From assembly GCA_031268385.1 (NCBI GenBank), contig JAIRXH010000142.1, positions 1 through 34,230 on the forward strand: a stretch of DNA of 34,230 bases. Reading direction: 5' to 3'. This document shows positions 14,578 to 23,288 of this stretch, piece after piece; the first letter of the stretch is position 1, and every line of letters starts with the position of its first letter. This stretch comes from Treponema sp. Lineage in GTDB: Bacteria; Spirochaetota; Spirochaetia; Treponematales; Breznakiellaceae. A model generated the notes under the pieces. That model did no database searches, had not been told where the DNA came from, and was given only the letters and a program-made list of their open reading frames with translations. Made by a program: the position numbers and the translations under genes.

Positions 14578-17097
14578 ATGAAAAACGCAAAACTGATTGC
14601 CCTGTTTCTTGTTTCCGTCGCGGGAATATCCTATGAACTGTGCGTCATGCGGATCTTTTCGGTCGGGGGCTGGTCGAGTTTCGGTTCGCTGGTTATTTCC
14701 ACCGCCCTTTTGGGCATAGGCCTTTCGGGGATCATCCTTTCCTTTATCGATGAATGGGTGAGGGAATACGCGGACAGAATACTGGCCGTTATCGCCGCCG
14801 TCCTTCCCCTGCTTATGGCCCTTGGGGTTATTACCGCCCAGATGGTTCCCTTCAATCCCCTTCTTTTGGCCTCCGACCCGCGCCAGCTCTGGTTTATCGG
14901 GGCTTACTACATCATTTACGGCGTTCCCTTCTTCGCCGTCGCCGCCTTTACCGGCGTCGCGTTTATCGCCCTGCGTGAACGCATCATGCGCGTTTATTTC
15001 TGGAACATGATAGGCTCCGGCGTGGGAGGACTTTTCATCGTTCTTTTTATGTTCGCCCTTCCTCCCCGGTACCTTGTCCTTCCCATTCTTGTCCTTGCCA
15101 TCGCCGCCGCCCTCTTTGCCTGCGCCGGGGATAACGGCGAGTTTCCCGTGCCGGGCCTTTTTGCCCTTGTAGTGACCGGCTTCGGGTCAATCTGCCTTGT
15201 TTTCTTCATGGGAGACATACGGGTGTCGGATTTCAAGGATGTAAGCGGGGTGCGGAAATTCGAGGATACCAAACTGGTTCACCATTCCTACGGTCCCGGA
15301 GGGGAATACCACGTCTACGCTTCCCGGTATTTTCATTTTGCCCCCGGCCTTTCCGATAACGCGGACAGCGAAATCGCGGGCCCGTCCGGTAACGCGGACG
15401 GCGCTGCCGACACGTCCTTTCAGCCTTATTGGGGGCTTTTTGTTGACGGCGGGGGACCCATAGGAATAATGGGGAGCCTCCGGGAAAACCAGCGGGTGTA
15501 CATGGACTACCTTCCCATGGCCGCTCCCTACACCGTACTCAAAAAGCCCGATGTTCTGCTTGTCAACCTGAGCGGCGGCATCAACGCCCAGCTTGCCCGG
15601 TACAAGGAGGCCAAAAAAATAGACATTGTGGAGCCTTCCGCCGAGATGATACGTCTCTTGCGGGACGATCCGAATGTTTCCCGGTTCAACGGGGATCTCC
15701 TCAAATTGGAAAACATCAACATCATGCAGGGGGAGGCCAGATCCTTCTGCGTGGATCACGGAAACGCCTACGATTTGATAGAAATAAGCCTTGTGGATTC
15801 CGTGGGTTTTTCCAGCGCCGTAGGATACCCCATTCACGAGGATTTCAAGTTTACCGTGGAGGCGTTTACGGAGTATTTCGGGGCGCTCAGGGAGGGCGGG
15901 GTGCTTTCCGTAACCGTCTGGGACAGTCTTACCCCTCCCCGGAATGTACCAAAGCTCCTTAACACCGTTATTACCGCCATGAAAGAATCGGGCTTTTCCG
16001 CGCCGGAACAGAGCCTTTACGCGTTCAGCCTTCTCCGATCCACGTCGACCATACTCGTCAAGAAAGGTCCCTTTACCGAAGTGGATCTTTATTACCTGGA
16101 CAATTTTGTGAGGACCCGTTCCTTCGAATTCCTGTATGTTCCCGGCACGGAGCTTCCCCTGCGCAACATCAATATTCTCATGGGAGTGTACCGCAGCCAT
16201 TTTGAGGGCCGCGAGGCGGATGTGGAAAGCTATTCCAACGCCGACATGTGCCGGGCGGCGATACCCAGGTTTTTCGCGGACGGGGGGGAAGAACTTGAAC
16301 GGGAATATATTTTCGACATCAGGCCCATACGGGATTCCCGGCCCTATTATACGGGGTATCTCAAACTTGAAAACCTTTCGATGTACATGGACAGGAGGCA
16401 GGATATTTCCGAGGAATGGGGCCACCTTCTTCTGCTTGCCCTTCTTGTGCAGTCCTGTATCTTCGGCTTCATCGTCATCATCATTCCCCTCATAGGCCAC
16501 AGGAAGGAACTCTTTCGGAGCGGGGGAGACGCGGGCAGTACCATCGGGGTTATCTTCTACTACGCCGGACTGGGGCTGGGGTACATGCTCATTGAAATTT
16601 ATCTGATTCAGCGCCTGGCGGTCTTTCTTTCCAATCCCACCTATTCGGCCAGCATCGTCATTACCGTCATGCTGATTTTTTCCGCACTGGGGAACCTGGT
16701 CTCCGGCCTTGTCAAACGGTTCCGCGTGTTTGTGGTTCCCGCGGCCTGTGTCCTCGCGGCCGCCGTCTTTTTGTTTTACATTCTCGGCCTTGACGGATTT
16801 CTGGGCCATTTCCGCTCGTCATCCCTTTTTCTTCGCGTGATGGTATCCGCGGTGATTATAGCCCCGGCGGCTTTTTTCATGGGGGCGCCCTACCCGAACG
16901 GGCTGGACAGCCTTCAGGAAACCAAGAGTCATCTTATGCCCTGGGCCTGGGGAATGAACGGCGGCCTTTCACTTGTGGGAAGCGCCCTGGCCCGCATCCT
17001 CGCGGTGTCAAGCGGGTTTCCGGTTCTCCTGGGTGTGGGGATCTTTGTGTACATCATGGTGGGCGCCCTGTTTCCGGTCAATTTGAGAAGGGGGTAA
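14578..17097 (+). CDS. Multipass membrane protein with spermidine-synthase-like domain
   Basis: An 839-aa protein in three parts. About 1-230 is a bundle of six or seven membrane helices. About 240-605 is a soluble Rossmann domain resembling spermidine/spermine synthase (LSGGINAQL at 331-338, acidic E352 in DIVEPSAEM for the adenosyl ligand, then GEARSFC and YDLIEISLVDS). About 615-839 is a second bundle of five or six helices. Such membrane-fused homologues are widespread, but their substrates are mostly unknown. The active-site DSSDP-type motif of true aminopropyltransferases is replaced by EISLVDSVGF, so aminopropyl transfer should not be assumed. Start ATG 14578 has GGAG 10 nt upstream; the frame extends 62 codons further but through the promoter. 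The next gene follows after 15 bp, so the two are probably co-transcribed. Confidence 0.85.
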   Translation: MKNAKLIALFLVSVAGISYELCVMRIFSVGGWSSFGSLVISTALLGIGLSGIILSFIDEWVREYADRILAVIAAVLPLLMALGVITAQMVPFNPLLLASDPRQLWFIGAYYIIYGVPFFAVAAFTGVAFIALRERIMRVYFWNMIGSGVGGLFIVLFMFALPPRYLVLPILVLAIAAALFACAGDNGEFPVPGLFALVVTGFGSICLVFFMGDIRVSDFKDVSGVRKFEDTKLVHHSYGPGGEYHVYASRYFHFAPGLSDNADSEIAGPSGNADGAADTSFQPYWGLFVDGGGPIGIMGSLRENQRVYMDYLPMAAPYTVLKKPDVLLVNLSGGINAQLARYKEAKKIDIVEPSAEMIRLLRDDPNVSRFNGDLLKLENINIMQGEARSFCVDHGNAYDLIEISLVDSVGFSSAVGYPIHEDFKFTVEAFTEYFGALREGGVLSVTVWDSLTPPRNVPKLLNTVITAMKESGFSAPEQSLYAFSLLRSTSTILVKKGPFTEVDLYYLDNFVRTRSFEFLYVPGTELPLRNINILMGVYRSHFEGREADVESYSNADMCRAAIPRFFADGGEELEREYIFDIRPIRDSRPYYTGYLKLENLSMYMDRRQDISEEWGHLLLLALLVQSCIFGFIVIIIPLIGHRKELFRSGGDAGSTIGVIFYYAGLGLGYMLIEIYLIQRLAVFLSNPTYSASIVITVMLIFSALGNLVSGLVKRFRVFVVPAACVLAAAVFLFYILGLDGFLGHFRSSSLFLRVMVSAVIIAPAAFFMGAPYPNGLDSLQETKSHLMPWAWGMNGGLSLVGSALARILAVSSGFPVLLGVGIFVYIMVGALFPVNLRRG

Positions 17098-17112
17098 AAA
17101 CAAGGGGGTGCT

Positions 17113-17544
17113 ATGATAGATACGGACACGCTGCAGCGGTATTCACTTTTCGGCGGAATTGGCGAGGAAGAAATACGGAAGATTCTTCCGCTCATGGAGA
17201 ACGAATCCTATGAGGCGGGGGATAACATCATCGTCGAAGGCCAGCGGAACGACAGGATCCGCTTTATCGTGGAAGGCAGAACGGCGGTGGTGAAAAAGGG
17301 GATTGTTCTTTCCGAATTCAGGGAAGGGGACGCCTTTGGAGAAATGGAGGTCCTTGACGTGATGCCTTCCGCGGCCACCATCAAGGCCCTTTCCGGCGTC
17401 CGCGTAATGTCCATGTCCAACAGATCCCTGCGGGAAATTTACCGGCTCGACATTAAAACTTTTTCCCTCATCATCATGAACCTCGCGCGGGACCTTTCCC
17501 GCCGCCTCAGGCACATGGACGACAAGGCGTCGGAGAGGGAATAG
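17113..17544 (+). CDS. Stand-alone cyclic-nucleotide-binding-domain protein
   Basis: A 143-aa cytoplasmic protein consisting of a single cNMP-binding (Crp-type) jelly-roll domain (about 8-120) followed by a basic helix. The signature FREGDAFGEMEVLD is present. No helix-turn-helix or other effector domain follows, so it is not a Crp-like transcription factor. In the phosphate-binding cassette the glutamate is kept, but the usual arginine is replaced by serine (MPSAAT where PRSAT is typical), which questions cAMP or cGMP binding. The ATG at 17113 follows AAGGGGG. It is 15 bp behind the membrane synthase-like gene; a regulatory partnership is inference. Its stop lies inside a hairpin. Confidence 0.88.
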   Translation: MIDTDTLQRYSLFGGIGEEEIRKILPLMENESYEAGDNIIVEGQRNDRIRFIVEGRTAVVKKGIVLSEFREGDAFGEMEVLDVMPSAATIKALSGVRVMSMSNRSLREIYRLDIKTFSLIIMNLARDLSRRLRHMDDKASERE

Positions 17545-17577
17545 GGTCTGTCCACAATGGACATTATGGGCAGACCC
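17544..17577. terminator. Two-tier hairpin, bidirectional terminator between cNMP and pckG genes
   Basis: Outer stem GGGTCTG (17544-17550) pairs with CAGACCC (17571-17577). An alternative inner stem TGTCCA (17549-17554) pairs with TGGACA (17558-17563). It begins on the last base of the cNMP gene stop codon and ends 5 bp before the pckG stop, so it can serve both convergent transcripts. Confidence 0.55.
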
Positions 17578-17582
17578 CAAAA

Positions 17583-19406
17583 TTATACACCCAGCCGTTT
17601 TTCTATGGCGTCAAGCTCCGCGTACAGTTCTTTCGGCAGCCTGTCGCCGAATTTGGGATAGTGGTTCTTCCGCACGTCGGCGATTTCCTTTTTCCAGCCC
17701 TCGATGTCCATGCCGCAGATCTCCTTCATCGCTTCGGCGCTGACGCCCTTGGGGGGATCGATGGCGTCCGGCTTGGGGAGATTGCCGATGGGGGTTTCCA
17801 CGCAGTTGTCTTTTCCGTCGCAGCGGTCAAAGATCCAGGCCAGCACCCGGCTGTTCTCTCCGTAGCCGGGCCACATAAACTTGCCGTCTTTATCTTTGCG
17901 GAACCAGTTGACGAAGAAGATTTTGGGCAGTCTGGATTCGTCGTGGGTCTGTCCCAGCTTGATCCAGTGCTTGAAGTAATCGCCCATGTGGTAGCCGCAG
18001 AAGGGCAGCATGGCAAAGGGGTCCCGGCGCACCTGGCCTACCTGGTCCGAGATGACGGCGGCGGTAACTTCGGAGCCGGTGATGGAGCCCATGAACACGC
18101 CGTGTACCCAGTTCTTGCTCTGGTTTACCAGGGGAATGGTGCCGGGCCGTCTGCCGCCGAAGAGGAAGGCGCTTATGGGTACGCCCTTGGGGTCTTCCCA
18201 TTCAGGGGCGATAACCGGGCACTGCCGGGCGGGCGCGGTGAAGCGGGCGTTGGGGTGGGCGATCTCCTCGCCTTTGGGGCTCTTGTCCGTCTGGGGCGCG
18301 GGTTTTTTGTTTCCCTTCCAGTCTATGATTTCTTTGCCCGGCGCCCCATGGCCTATCATCTCCCACCATATATCGCCGTCCTCGGTAAGGCCGCAGTTGG
18401 TAAAGATGGTGTTCTTTTTGATCGACTCCATGGCGTTAAAGTTTGATTCGTTGTTGGTGCCGGGGGCCACGCCGAAGAAGCCCGCTTCGGGGTTGATGGC
18501 GTACAGGCGGCCGTCGGCGCCGAACTTCATCCAGGCGATGTCATCACCGACGGTCTGGACCTTCCAGCCGGGGAGGGTGGGGATGAGCATGGCGAGGTTG
18601 GTCTTGCCGCAGGCGGAGGGAAAAGCGCCGGTGATGTATTTTACTTCGCCTTTTGGATTGGTGATCTTGAGTATGAGCATGTGTTCGGCAAGCCAGCCCT
18701 CGTCCCGGGCCAGCACGCTGGCGATGCGGAGTGCCAGGCACTTCTTGCCCAGCAGGGCGTTGCCGCCATAGCCTGAGCCGTAGGACCAGATTTCCCTGGT
18801 TTCGGGGAAGTGGCTGATGTACTTGTTTTCGATGGGGGCGCAGGGCCATTTGCCGTTGTCCGCCTCTCCTGGACCCAGCGGTTTCCCCACCGAGTGGAAA
18901 CAGGGCACGTAGAAGCCGTCCTTTCCAAGCACATCCAGCACCTTCGTTCCCACCCTGGTCATGATGTGCATGTTGGCCACCACGTAGGGCGAGTCGGTAA
19001 TCTGTACCCCGATTTTGGCTATATCGGAACCGACAGGACCCATGGAGAAGGGGATCACGTACATGACCCGCCCTTTCATGGACTTGTCGTAGAGCCCCTT
19101 CATGGTTTTTTTAAGTTCCGCCGGATCTACCCAGTTGTTGGTGGGGCCCGCGTCGCCCTCGTTTTTGCTGGCAATGTAGGTTCGACCTTCTACCCTGGCC
19201 ACGTCCGAGGGATCCGAGCGGAAAAGGAAGCTGTTGGGGCGCTTTTTAAGGGGAGTGGCAAGCCCCGCGTCAACGGTGATTTTGATCATCCTGTCGTATT
19301 CGGCCTGGGAGCCGTCGCAGACTTCCACCGAATCCGGCATCATGAGGGCGGAAGCGTCTTCGACCCACTTCTTCAACCCCGCGTGTTCAAGATCCTGTAC
19401 TTTCAT
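17583..19406 (-). CDS. pckG: Phosphoenolpyruvate carboxykinase (GTP)
   Basis: This cytoplasmic enzyme interconverts oxaloacetate plus GTP with phosphoenolpyruvate, CO2 and GDP. At 607 aa it matches the GTP-dependent family, not the roughly 530-aa ATP type. Diagnostic elements are the P-loop [12 protein letters not shown] with the reactive hyper-conserved C266, [13 protein letters not shown] just after it, [13 protein letters not shown], and [14 protein letters not shown]. In anaerobes it often runs towards oxaloacetate to feed fumarate or succinate production; direction here is unknown. The ATG at 19406 has CAGGAG 6 nt upstream; the longer frame to 19484 includes no ribosome site. It has its own promoter and is not obviously part of the sugar locus upstream. 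Confidence 0.96.
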   Translation of the reverse strand: MKVQDLEHAGLKKWVEDASALMMPDSVEVCDGSQAEYDRMIKITVDAGLATPLKKRPNSFLFRSDPSDVARVEGRTYIASKNEGDAGPTNNWVDPAELKKTMKGLYDKSMKGRVMYVIPFSMGPVGSDIAKIGVQITDSPYVVANMHIMTRVGTKVLDVLGKDGFYVPCFHSVGKPLGPGEADNGKWPCAPIENKYISHFPETREIWSYGSGYGGNALLGKKCLALRIASVLARDEGWLAEHMLILKITNPKGEVKYITGAFPSACGKTNLAMLIPTLPGWKVQTVGDDIAWMKFGADGRLYAINPEAGFFGVAPGTNNESNFNAMESIKKNTIFTNCGLTEDGDIWWEMIGHGAPGKEIIDWKGNKKPAPQTDKSPKGEEIAHPNARFTAPARQCPVIAPEWEDPKGVPISAFLFGGRRPGTIPLVNQSKNWVHGVFMGSITGSEVTAAVISDQVGQVRRDPFAMLPFCGYHMGDYFKHWIKLGQTHDESRLPKIFFVNWFRKDKDGKFMWPGYGENSRVLAWIFDRCDGKDNCVETPIGNLPKPDAIDPPKGVSAEAMKEICGMDIEGWKKEIADVRKNHYPKFGDRLPKELYAELDAIEKRLGV

Positions 19407-19509
19407 GAAAACTCCTGTAAAAAAAACGAAATTGATAGAGCCTTGATATACCTGAAACGGTTCCAAAAGCCGGCCGCGAAACAACCGTTTTCGGCTCGGG
19501 CTTATCTTG

Positions 19510-19538
19510 ATACTAATTTAAGCGGGGATAAATGGCAA
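19510..19538 (-). promoter_or_regulatory. Candidate pckG promoter
   Basis: On the minus strand, TTGCCA (complement of 19533-19538), 17 bp, TAGTAT (complement of 19510-19515). It gives a leader of about 100 nt before the pckG ATG. This lies in the 183-bp gap after the kinase gene; nothing else is recognised there. Confidence 0.45.
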
Positions 19539-19589
19539 GTCTTCCGCCGTCCTCTGACACGGCGGCTGAAGACGTCATGACTACCCTGT

Positions 19590-21056
19590 TCATGGTATTT
19601 TGTCGTACAGACCCAGAAAACGGCCGTAGGCTTCGTCCCACATGTCCCTGTCGCGGGGCAGAAATACCCCGCTTTCGAACGAATTTTCGATGATTTCCTT
19701 CCGCTGGCCGTCTCCGTGGAGTTCTCCAAGGGCTTCCAGTTGTACAAGGATGTTTCCCGCCGCGGCGGCCTCCGACGTGCCTGTCACCACCGGCGTATTC
19801 AGGGCGTTGGCGGTAAACTGGTTCAACATGCGGTTCCTCGCGCCCCCGCCAACTACATACACCGCGTCCGTTCCGCGTGTATGGGGCCGCAAAAGATCGA
19901 ATGCCTTGCGGTATTTGAGCGCGAGACTTTCGAGAATGCAGCGTACCGTCTGTCCTGTTCCTTCAGGCGTATGCTGGCCTGTTTCGAGGCAAAATTCGCG
20001 GATCTTGAGGGGATAGTTGCCGATTTTTACAAAATCATCCGGCCGGATAAGACTTTGCAGGGGTTTTTCCTTTTCGGCCATACCGTCAAGTTCATCGTAG
20101 GAATAATCCGAACCTGACTCCGACCATTGTCTGCGGCATTCCTGCAGTATCCACAGTCCGGATATGCTGATTGTCGAGCGGCAGGAACCGTCCCAGCCTG
20201 CCTCGTTGGAAATCCCCTGTTTTATGATGTTTTCATCCTCCAGCAGAAACGGGGAACAGGAAGAAATGAGAGACCATGTACCGCTTGAGATAAAGGTAAA
20301 TTCTCTGGAAGGGGATGGTGCGGCCAGCGCGGCACTCGCGGTATCGTGTCCCGCCACGGAAATTACCCGCGTATTGCAGCCCGTTTCGCGGGCGGCCTCC
20401 TGATTCAAGGGACCGAGGATCTTTCCGGCGTAATCCACTTCGGTAAAAAGATCCCTCGAAATTCCGATTTTATCAATAAGTGATACCGCCCATTTTTTTT
20501 GTTTCATGTTGTAAAGCTGCGTTGTGGCGCAGATGGTATATTCGCTGTGTTTTTTTCCCGTAAGGAAATATTCTATCAAGTTGGGCAGCATGAGAAGCGT
20601 TTTTGCCGATTCCAGGGCTTCTTCCCCGTGTTTTTTCATGTAGTAGAGCTTGAACAGCGGATTGATTTCCCAGTTCGAAAGACAGGTTTCAAGAAACAGT
20701 TCATGCTCCCCGCCGAGCGCGGCTATCGCCTCTTCCATGTTTTTCCTGTCGAAAGCGTTGTCACGGTAGCTTCTGGGCATGGACAAGAGTCCCCCGGAGC
20801 CGTCAAGAAGACCGAAGTCGACTCCCCAGGTATCGACGCCCATGCTTTCGGGTTTTACGCCGCATGAAGCTATTCCCTTCTTGATGTTGTCCATTATCCA
20901 CAAAAGATTCCAGTATGCCCTGCCGCCGAGAAGGCTTGGGGAATTGGGAAATCTTGCCGCCTCACGCAGTTCCACGCGTCTGCCGTCAAAAGCGGCGAGG
21001 ATTCCCCTGCCGCTGCTTGCCCCAAGATCAAAAGCCATGAGGATGCGCTTTTTCAC
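19590..21056 (-). CDS. Rhamnulokinase-type FGGY carbohydrate kinase
   Basis: A 488-aa cytoplasmic sugar kinase of the FGGY family, closest by pattern to RhaB. It begins with the phosphate-binding AFDLGASSGRG near residue 8. MGVDTWGVDFGLLD near residue 72 matches rhamnulokinase. Then come INPLFKLY near 147, VAGHDTASA and FISSGTWSLI near 235-260, and the C-terminal VYVVGGGARNRMLNQF. RhaB phosphorylates L-rhamnulose at O-1, and related kinases take L-fuculose or other ketoses. Its start overlaps the stop of the TIM-barrel gene by four bases (ATGA), so the two are co-translated and the barrel protein probably makes the kinase substrate. No rhamnulose-1-phosphate aldolase or RhaA is present here, so L-rhamnose as the substrate is unproven. 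Confidence 0.88.
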   Translation of the reverse strand: MKKRILMAFDLGASSGRGILAAFDGRRVELREAARFPNSPSLLGGRAYWNLLWIMDNIKKGIASCGVKPESMGVDTWGVDFGLLDGSGGLLSMPRSYRDNAFDRKNMEEAIAALGGEHELFLETCLSNWEINPLFKLYYMKKHGEEALESAKTLLMLPNLIEYFLTGKKHSEYTICATTQLYNMKQKKWAVSLIDKIGISRDLFTEVDYAGKILGPLNQEAARETGCNTRVISVAGHDTASAALAAPSPSREFTFISSGTWSLISSCSPFLLEDENIIKQGISNEAGWDGSCRSTISISGLWILQECRRQWSESGSDYSYDELDGMAEKEKPLQSLIRPDDFVKIGNYPLKIREFCLETGQHTPEGTGQTVRCILESLALKYRKAFDLLRPHTRGTDAVYVVGGGARNRMLNQFTANALNTPVVTGTSEAAAAGNILVQLEALGELHGDGQRKEIIENSFESGVFLPRDRDMWDEAYGRFLGLYDKIP

Positions 21057-22231
21057 TGGTGAATTTCCCCTGTCTTTCCGGCCGGAATGAGTTCGTCAAG
21101 ATACATGCCGTCTCTGGGGATCCACTGTCTCCACCAGGAAACCGATTCTTCCATGCCGGAAAGAAAATTGTGCATAATTGCCGCGGTTCCGGCAAACAAT
21201 TCCAGCGTTAAATAAATTTCGGCGCATTGTTTCGGCATTCCTCCGGGCGGGACACGATCGTAGGATGCCTTGAGCGAGCGGAGCACCTTTGTGCCGTCAA
21301 TAATGCCCCGCATGTTGTGTTCCGCCGTAAAGGGCAGATGATCCGATTTGTGCCCGTTTGTCTGCTGAAGGTGAATGATGGGACTGTAGGCGCCCAATTC
21401 CTCAAGCCAGGAATAACAGTCGCCGTCTTTTGGTTCCGAAAAAAGATGCGGAGTTCTCCGTATTTCTTCCTCAAGCTCCGCCGTGTCGCCTTTTTTTGCC
21501 AGGGCGAAAGCCCTGTCGCTGCCGAACCACGTTTCCTTTTTTTCCGCGTCCGCTCGTGGCAGCCGTGAAATGTCCGGCCTGTTAAAAATATTCCGGTGGT
21601 GACCCACATCTTCGGTAAAATAAAAGGGGCTGCCGCTTTCCTCTGTTACTGTACGGACAAGTTCCCTGGTCTGGCCTATGGTCCAGGGGTATTGATGAGG
21701 GGAATACATTTGTTCAATTCCAACCTGGCCGCATCCTGATGCGGCGGCATACCGGTTGAGTTCCACGAGGTTTTCCGTCAATAACGCGACCGCTTCCCCG
21801 TACAGCGCGGCGTCCTGCAGGACACGGTGCGGAAAGGCGTGGGCGAAAAAACCGAAACCCGCGCCTATCCTTCCGGCCGTATCGGCCATGGGCTTGAACC
21901 ATTGATCAAGCAGCCGCCTGCGTACGCGGGGATCGGTATGGGTTAATCCCAGTGTTGTGTATGTACCATGTCCCGAGTAGAGGTTGGCGACTTTGACCCC
22001 CGTAGTGTCCTCCGCCCTTTTTACCGCGTCTATCCAGCTTTCAAGGTAGTCCCGCCCCATAAACAGCGGATCCAGTTCGTTGTCCGCACTGGCCTCCGCG
22101 TAACCGATTCCCAGTCCCGAAATAACGCCGCACCATTCTTCCGGCGTGGTCCATCTTTTACAGGCAAAGCAGTTGTCTATTGCCAGATAGATTTTTGGAT
22201 AGGCCGTTTTGTTTTCAGTTTCACCTGTCAT
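21053..22231 (-). CDS. Xylose-isomerase-like TIM-barrel protein (putative sugar isomerase/epimerase)
   Basis: A 392-aa cytoplasmic protein of the AP-endonuclease-2/xylose-isomerase-like barrel superfamily. Likely metal ligands line up in the expected order: E173 in GIEQMYSPHQ, D208 and H211 in FTEDVGHH, and a histidine in IIHLQQTNGH. The N-terminus LAIDNCFACKRWTTPEEW and NLYSGHGTYTTLG look like a defined subfamily, but I cannot link it to a characterised enzyme; it does not look like classical RhaA or the Pseudomonas-type rhamnose isomerase. Coupling to the kinase suggests it converts an aldose to the ketose that the kinase phosphorylates. The start is taken at ATG 22231, because GAGGG is 9 nt away; the ATG at 22237 would be only 3 nt from it. 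Confidence 0.8.
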   Translation of the reverse strand: MTGETENKTAYPKIYLAIDNCFACKRWTTPEEWCGVISGLGIGYAEASADNELDPLFMGRDYLESWIDAVKRAEDTTGVKVANLYSGHGTYTTLGLTHTDPRVRRRLLDQWFKPMADTAGRIGAGFGFFAHAFPHRVLQDAALYGEAVALLTENLVELNRYAAASGCGQVGIEQMYSPHQYPWTIGQTRELVRTVTEESGSPFYFTEDVGHHRNIFNRPDISRLPRADAEKKETWFGSDRAFALAKKGDTAELEEEIRRTPHLFSEPKDGDCYSWLEELGAYSPIIHLQQTNGHKSDHLPFTAEHNMRGIIDGTKVLRSLKASYDRVPPGGMPKQCAEIYLTLELFAGTAAIMHNFLSGMEESVSWWRQWIPRDGMYLDELIPAGKTGEIHQ

Positions 22232-22261
22232 TGACATTAGCCCTCTTCCGTGACATATAAT
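22231..22261 (+). promoter_or_regulatory. rpiR-type regulator promoter
   Basis: Consensus TTGACA (22231-22236), a 19-bp spacer, and TATAAT (22256-22261). The -35 overlaps the first codons of the divergent TIM-barrel gene. The long spacer suggests a regulated promoter. Confidence 0.55.
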
Positions 22262-22274
22262 TTACCTGTAATTT
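22259..22274. promoter_or_regulatory. Candidate operator in the divergent regulator/isomerase region
   Basis: AATTTAC-CT-GTAATTT is an inverted repeat with six of seven arm positions matching. It overlaps the -10 of the minus-strand promoter and lies just after the -10 of the regulator promoter, where an autoregulating RpiR protein would act. AATTTAC also occurs at 28599-28605 inside the palindrome before the ABC operon. Confidence 0.4.
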
Positions 22275-22287
22275 CCCGGGACACCAA
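22259..22287 (-). promoter_or_regulatory. Promoter of the isomerase-kinase pair
   Basis: On the minus strand, TTGGTG (complement of 22282-22287), 17 bp, TAAATT (complement of 22259-22264). Its -10 coincides with the pseudo-palindrome, so a repressor there would block it. Confidence 0.4.
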
Positions 22288-22299
22288 GAGGCATCTCAT

Positions 22300-23235
22300 A
22301 TGGAAAGAGAGAATTTCAGTGATTCGGCCGCCAGCTGCGTTTTGCGGCTGCAGGCTGTTCTCCAGACCCTGAAACCTGTTGAACGCCGGGTAGCGGACTA
22401 TATTCTCCGCGACCCCCAAGATGTGCTGTCGTTGACCATCATTGAACTTTCCGCCAAAACGGGGGCAAGTTACGCCACCATTAACCGTTTGATAAACCGC
22501 ATCGGCTTTACCGGCTTCAAGGAATTAAAAAAATTCCTGTACCGGGATATTATCAATCATAACAGTATAATCAATCTGCGTCACAGTTCCCTTGATTTCC
22601 TTGACGTTATTACCCTTTCCCAGGGGGCGACAGCCGAAGAAATTTGCAACAATATCTACGATCTGTCTTCCAAGGTGCTTGATGAAAGCCACAATATCAT
22701 TTCCATCGCGGCAATGGAAAAAGCCGCGGAGAAGATACTTTCCACAGGCAATTTCTGCATTATAGGCACCGGCCTTTCCGGCATCAGCGCGCGCTATGCC
22801 TACAGCAGATTTTTTCGCATAGGCGTTCCCTGTTATTACGAGGAAGACAGTACCCTGTACGGAATGAAAACCTCCCTGCTTGAAAAAAACGATCTGCTTT
22901 TTGCCATATCATCATCGGGCAGATCGGCCAGCATACTTGATTGTGTACGGCAGGCGAAGGAGAATCAGGCGGATGTTATTTCCCTTACCGATTACGCGAT
23001 TTCTCCTCTGTCGCGGCTCGCGACAATCAACCTGTTTACGACTCCCCGTAACGTGAGCCAGTTCATGAATATTGACATGCCGCTTGTCATAGGACAGATA
23101 TTCATTATTGATGTCCTTTACATGATCTGCTGCGTCAAAATGGGAAAGCGTTCCTCCGAAATCTATATCAAAACAAAACGTTCAGCCGATTCAGAGAAAG
23201 TACGCGACATTACCATTCCGTCAGTCAGGCCGTAG
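22300..23235 (+). CDS. RpiR-family transcriptional regulator (HTH plus SIS domain)
   Basis: A 311-aa cytoplasmic regulator. The N-terminal HTH_6 domain (about 1-80) has LKPVERRVADYILRDPQDV and LSAKTGASYATINRLINRIGFTGFKELK, the typical RpiR recognition helix. The C-terminal SIS domain (about 125-265) contains IIGTGLSGISARYAYSRFFRIG and FAISSSGRSASILDCVRQAKE, which bind phosphosugars in this family. The ATG at 22300 follows AAGAGG. It sits between the glycosidase and the isomerase-kinase pair, so the likely effector is a phosphorylated product of the kinase; both the promoter it shares with that pair and the ABC operon are plausible targets. The direction of control (repressor or activator) is not visible. 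Confidence 0.93.
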   Translation: MERENFSDSAASCVLRLQAVLQTLKPVERRVADYILRDPQDVLSLTIIELSAKTGASYATINRLINRIGFTGFKELKKFLYRDIINHNSIINLRHSSLDFLDVITLSQGATAEEICNNIYDLSSKVLDESHNIISIAAMEKAAEKILSTGNFCIIGTGLSGISARYAYSRFFRIGVPCYYEEDSTLYGMKTSLLEKNDLLFAISSSGRSASILDCVRQAKENQADVISLTDYAISPLSRLATINLFTTPRNVSQFMNIDMPLVIGQIFIIDVLYMICCVKMGKRSSEIYIKTKRSADSEKVRDITIPSVRP

Positions 23236-23288
23236 CGGTCATAGGTCCTTTTTTTCCGTCCGCCTCCCTGCTGTTGCTGCCGGGTCCT

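Noticed and set aside
15187-16809. 540-residue open frame on the minus strand
   Set aside because: It is exactly antisense to the spermidine-synthase-like gene, lacks recognisable domains, and is low in hydrophobic order. GC-rich third positions keep the opposite frame open.
17661-18771. Two plus-strand frames of about 250 residues
   Set aside because: Antisense to pckG, whose family assignment is certain.
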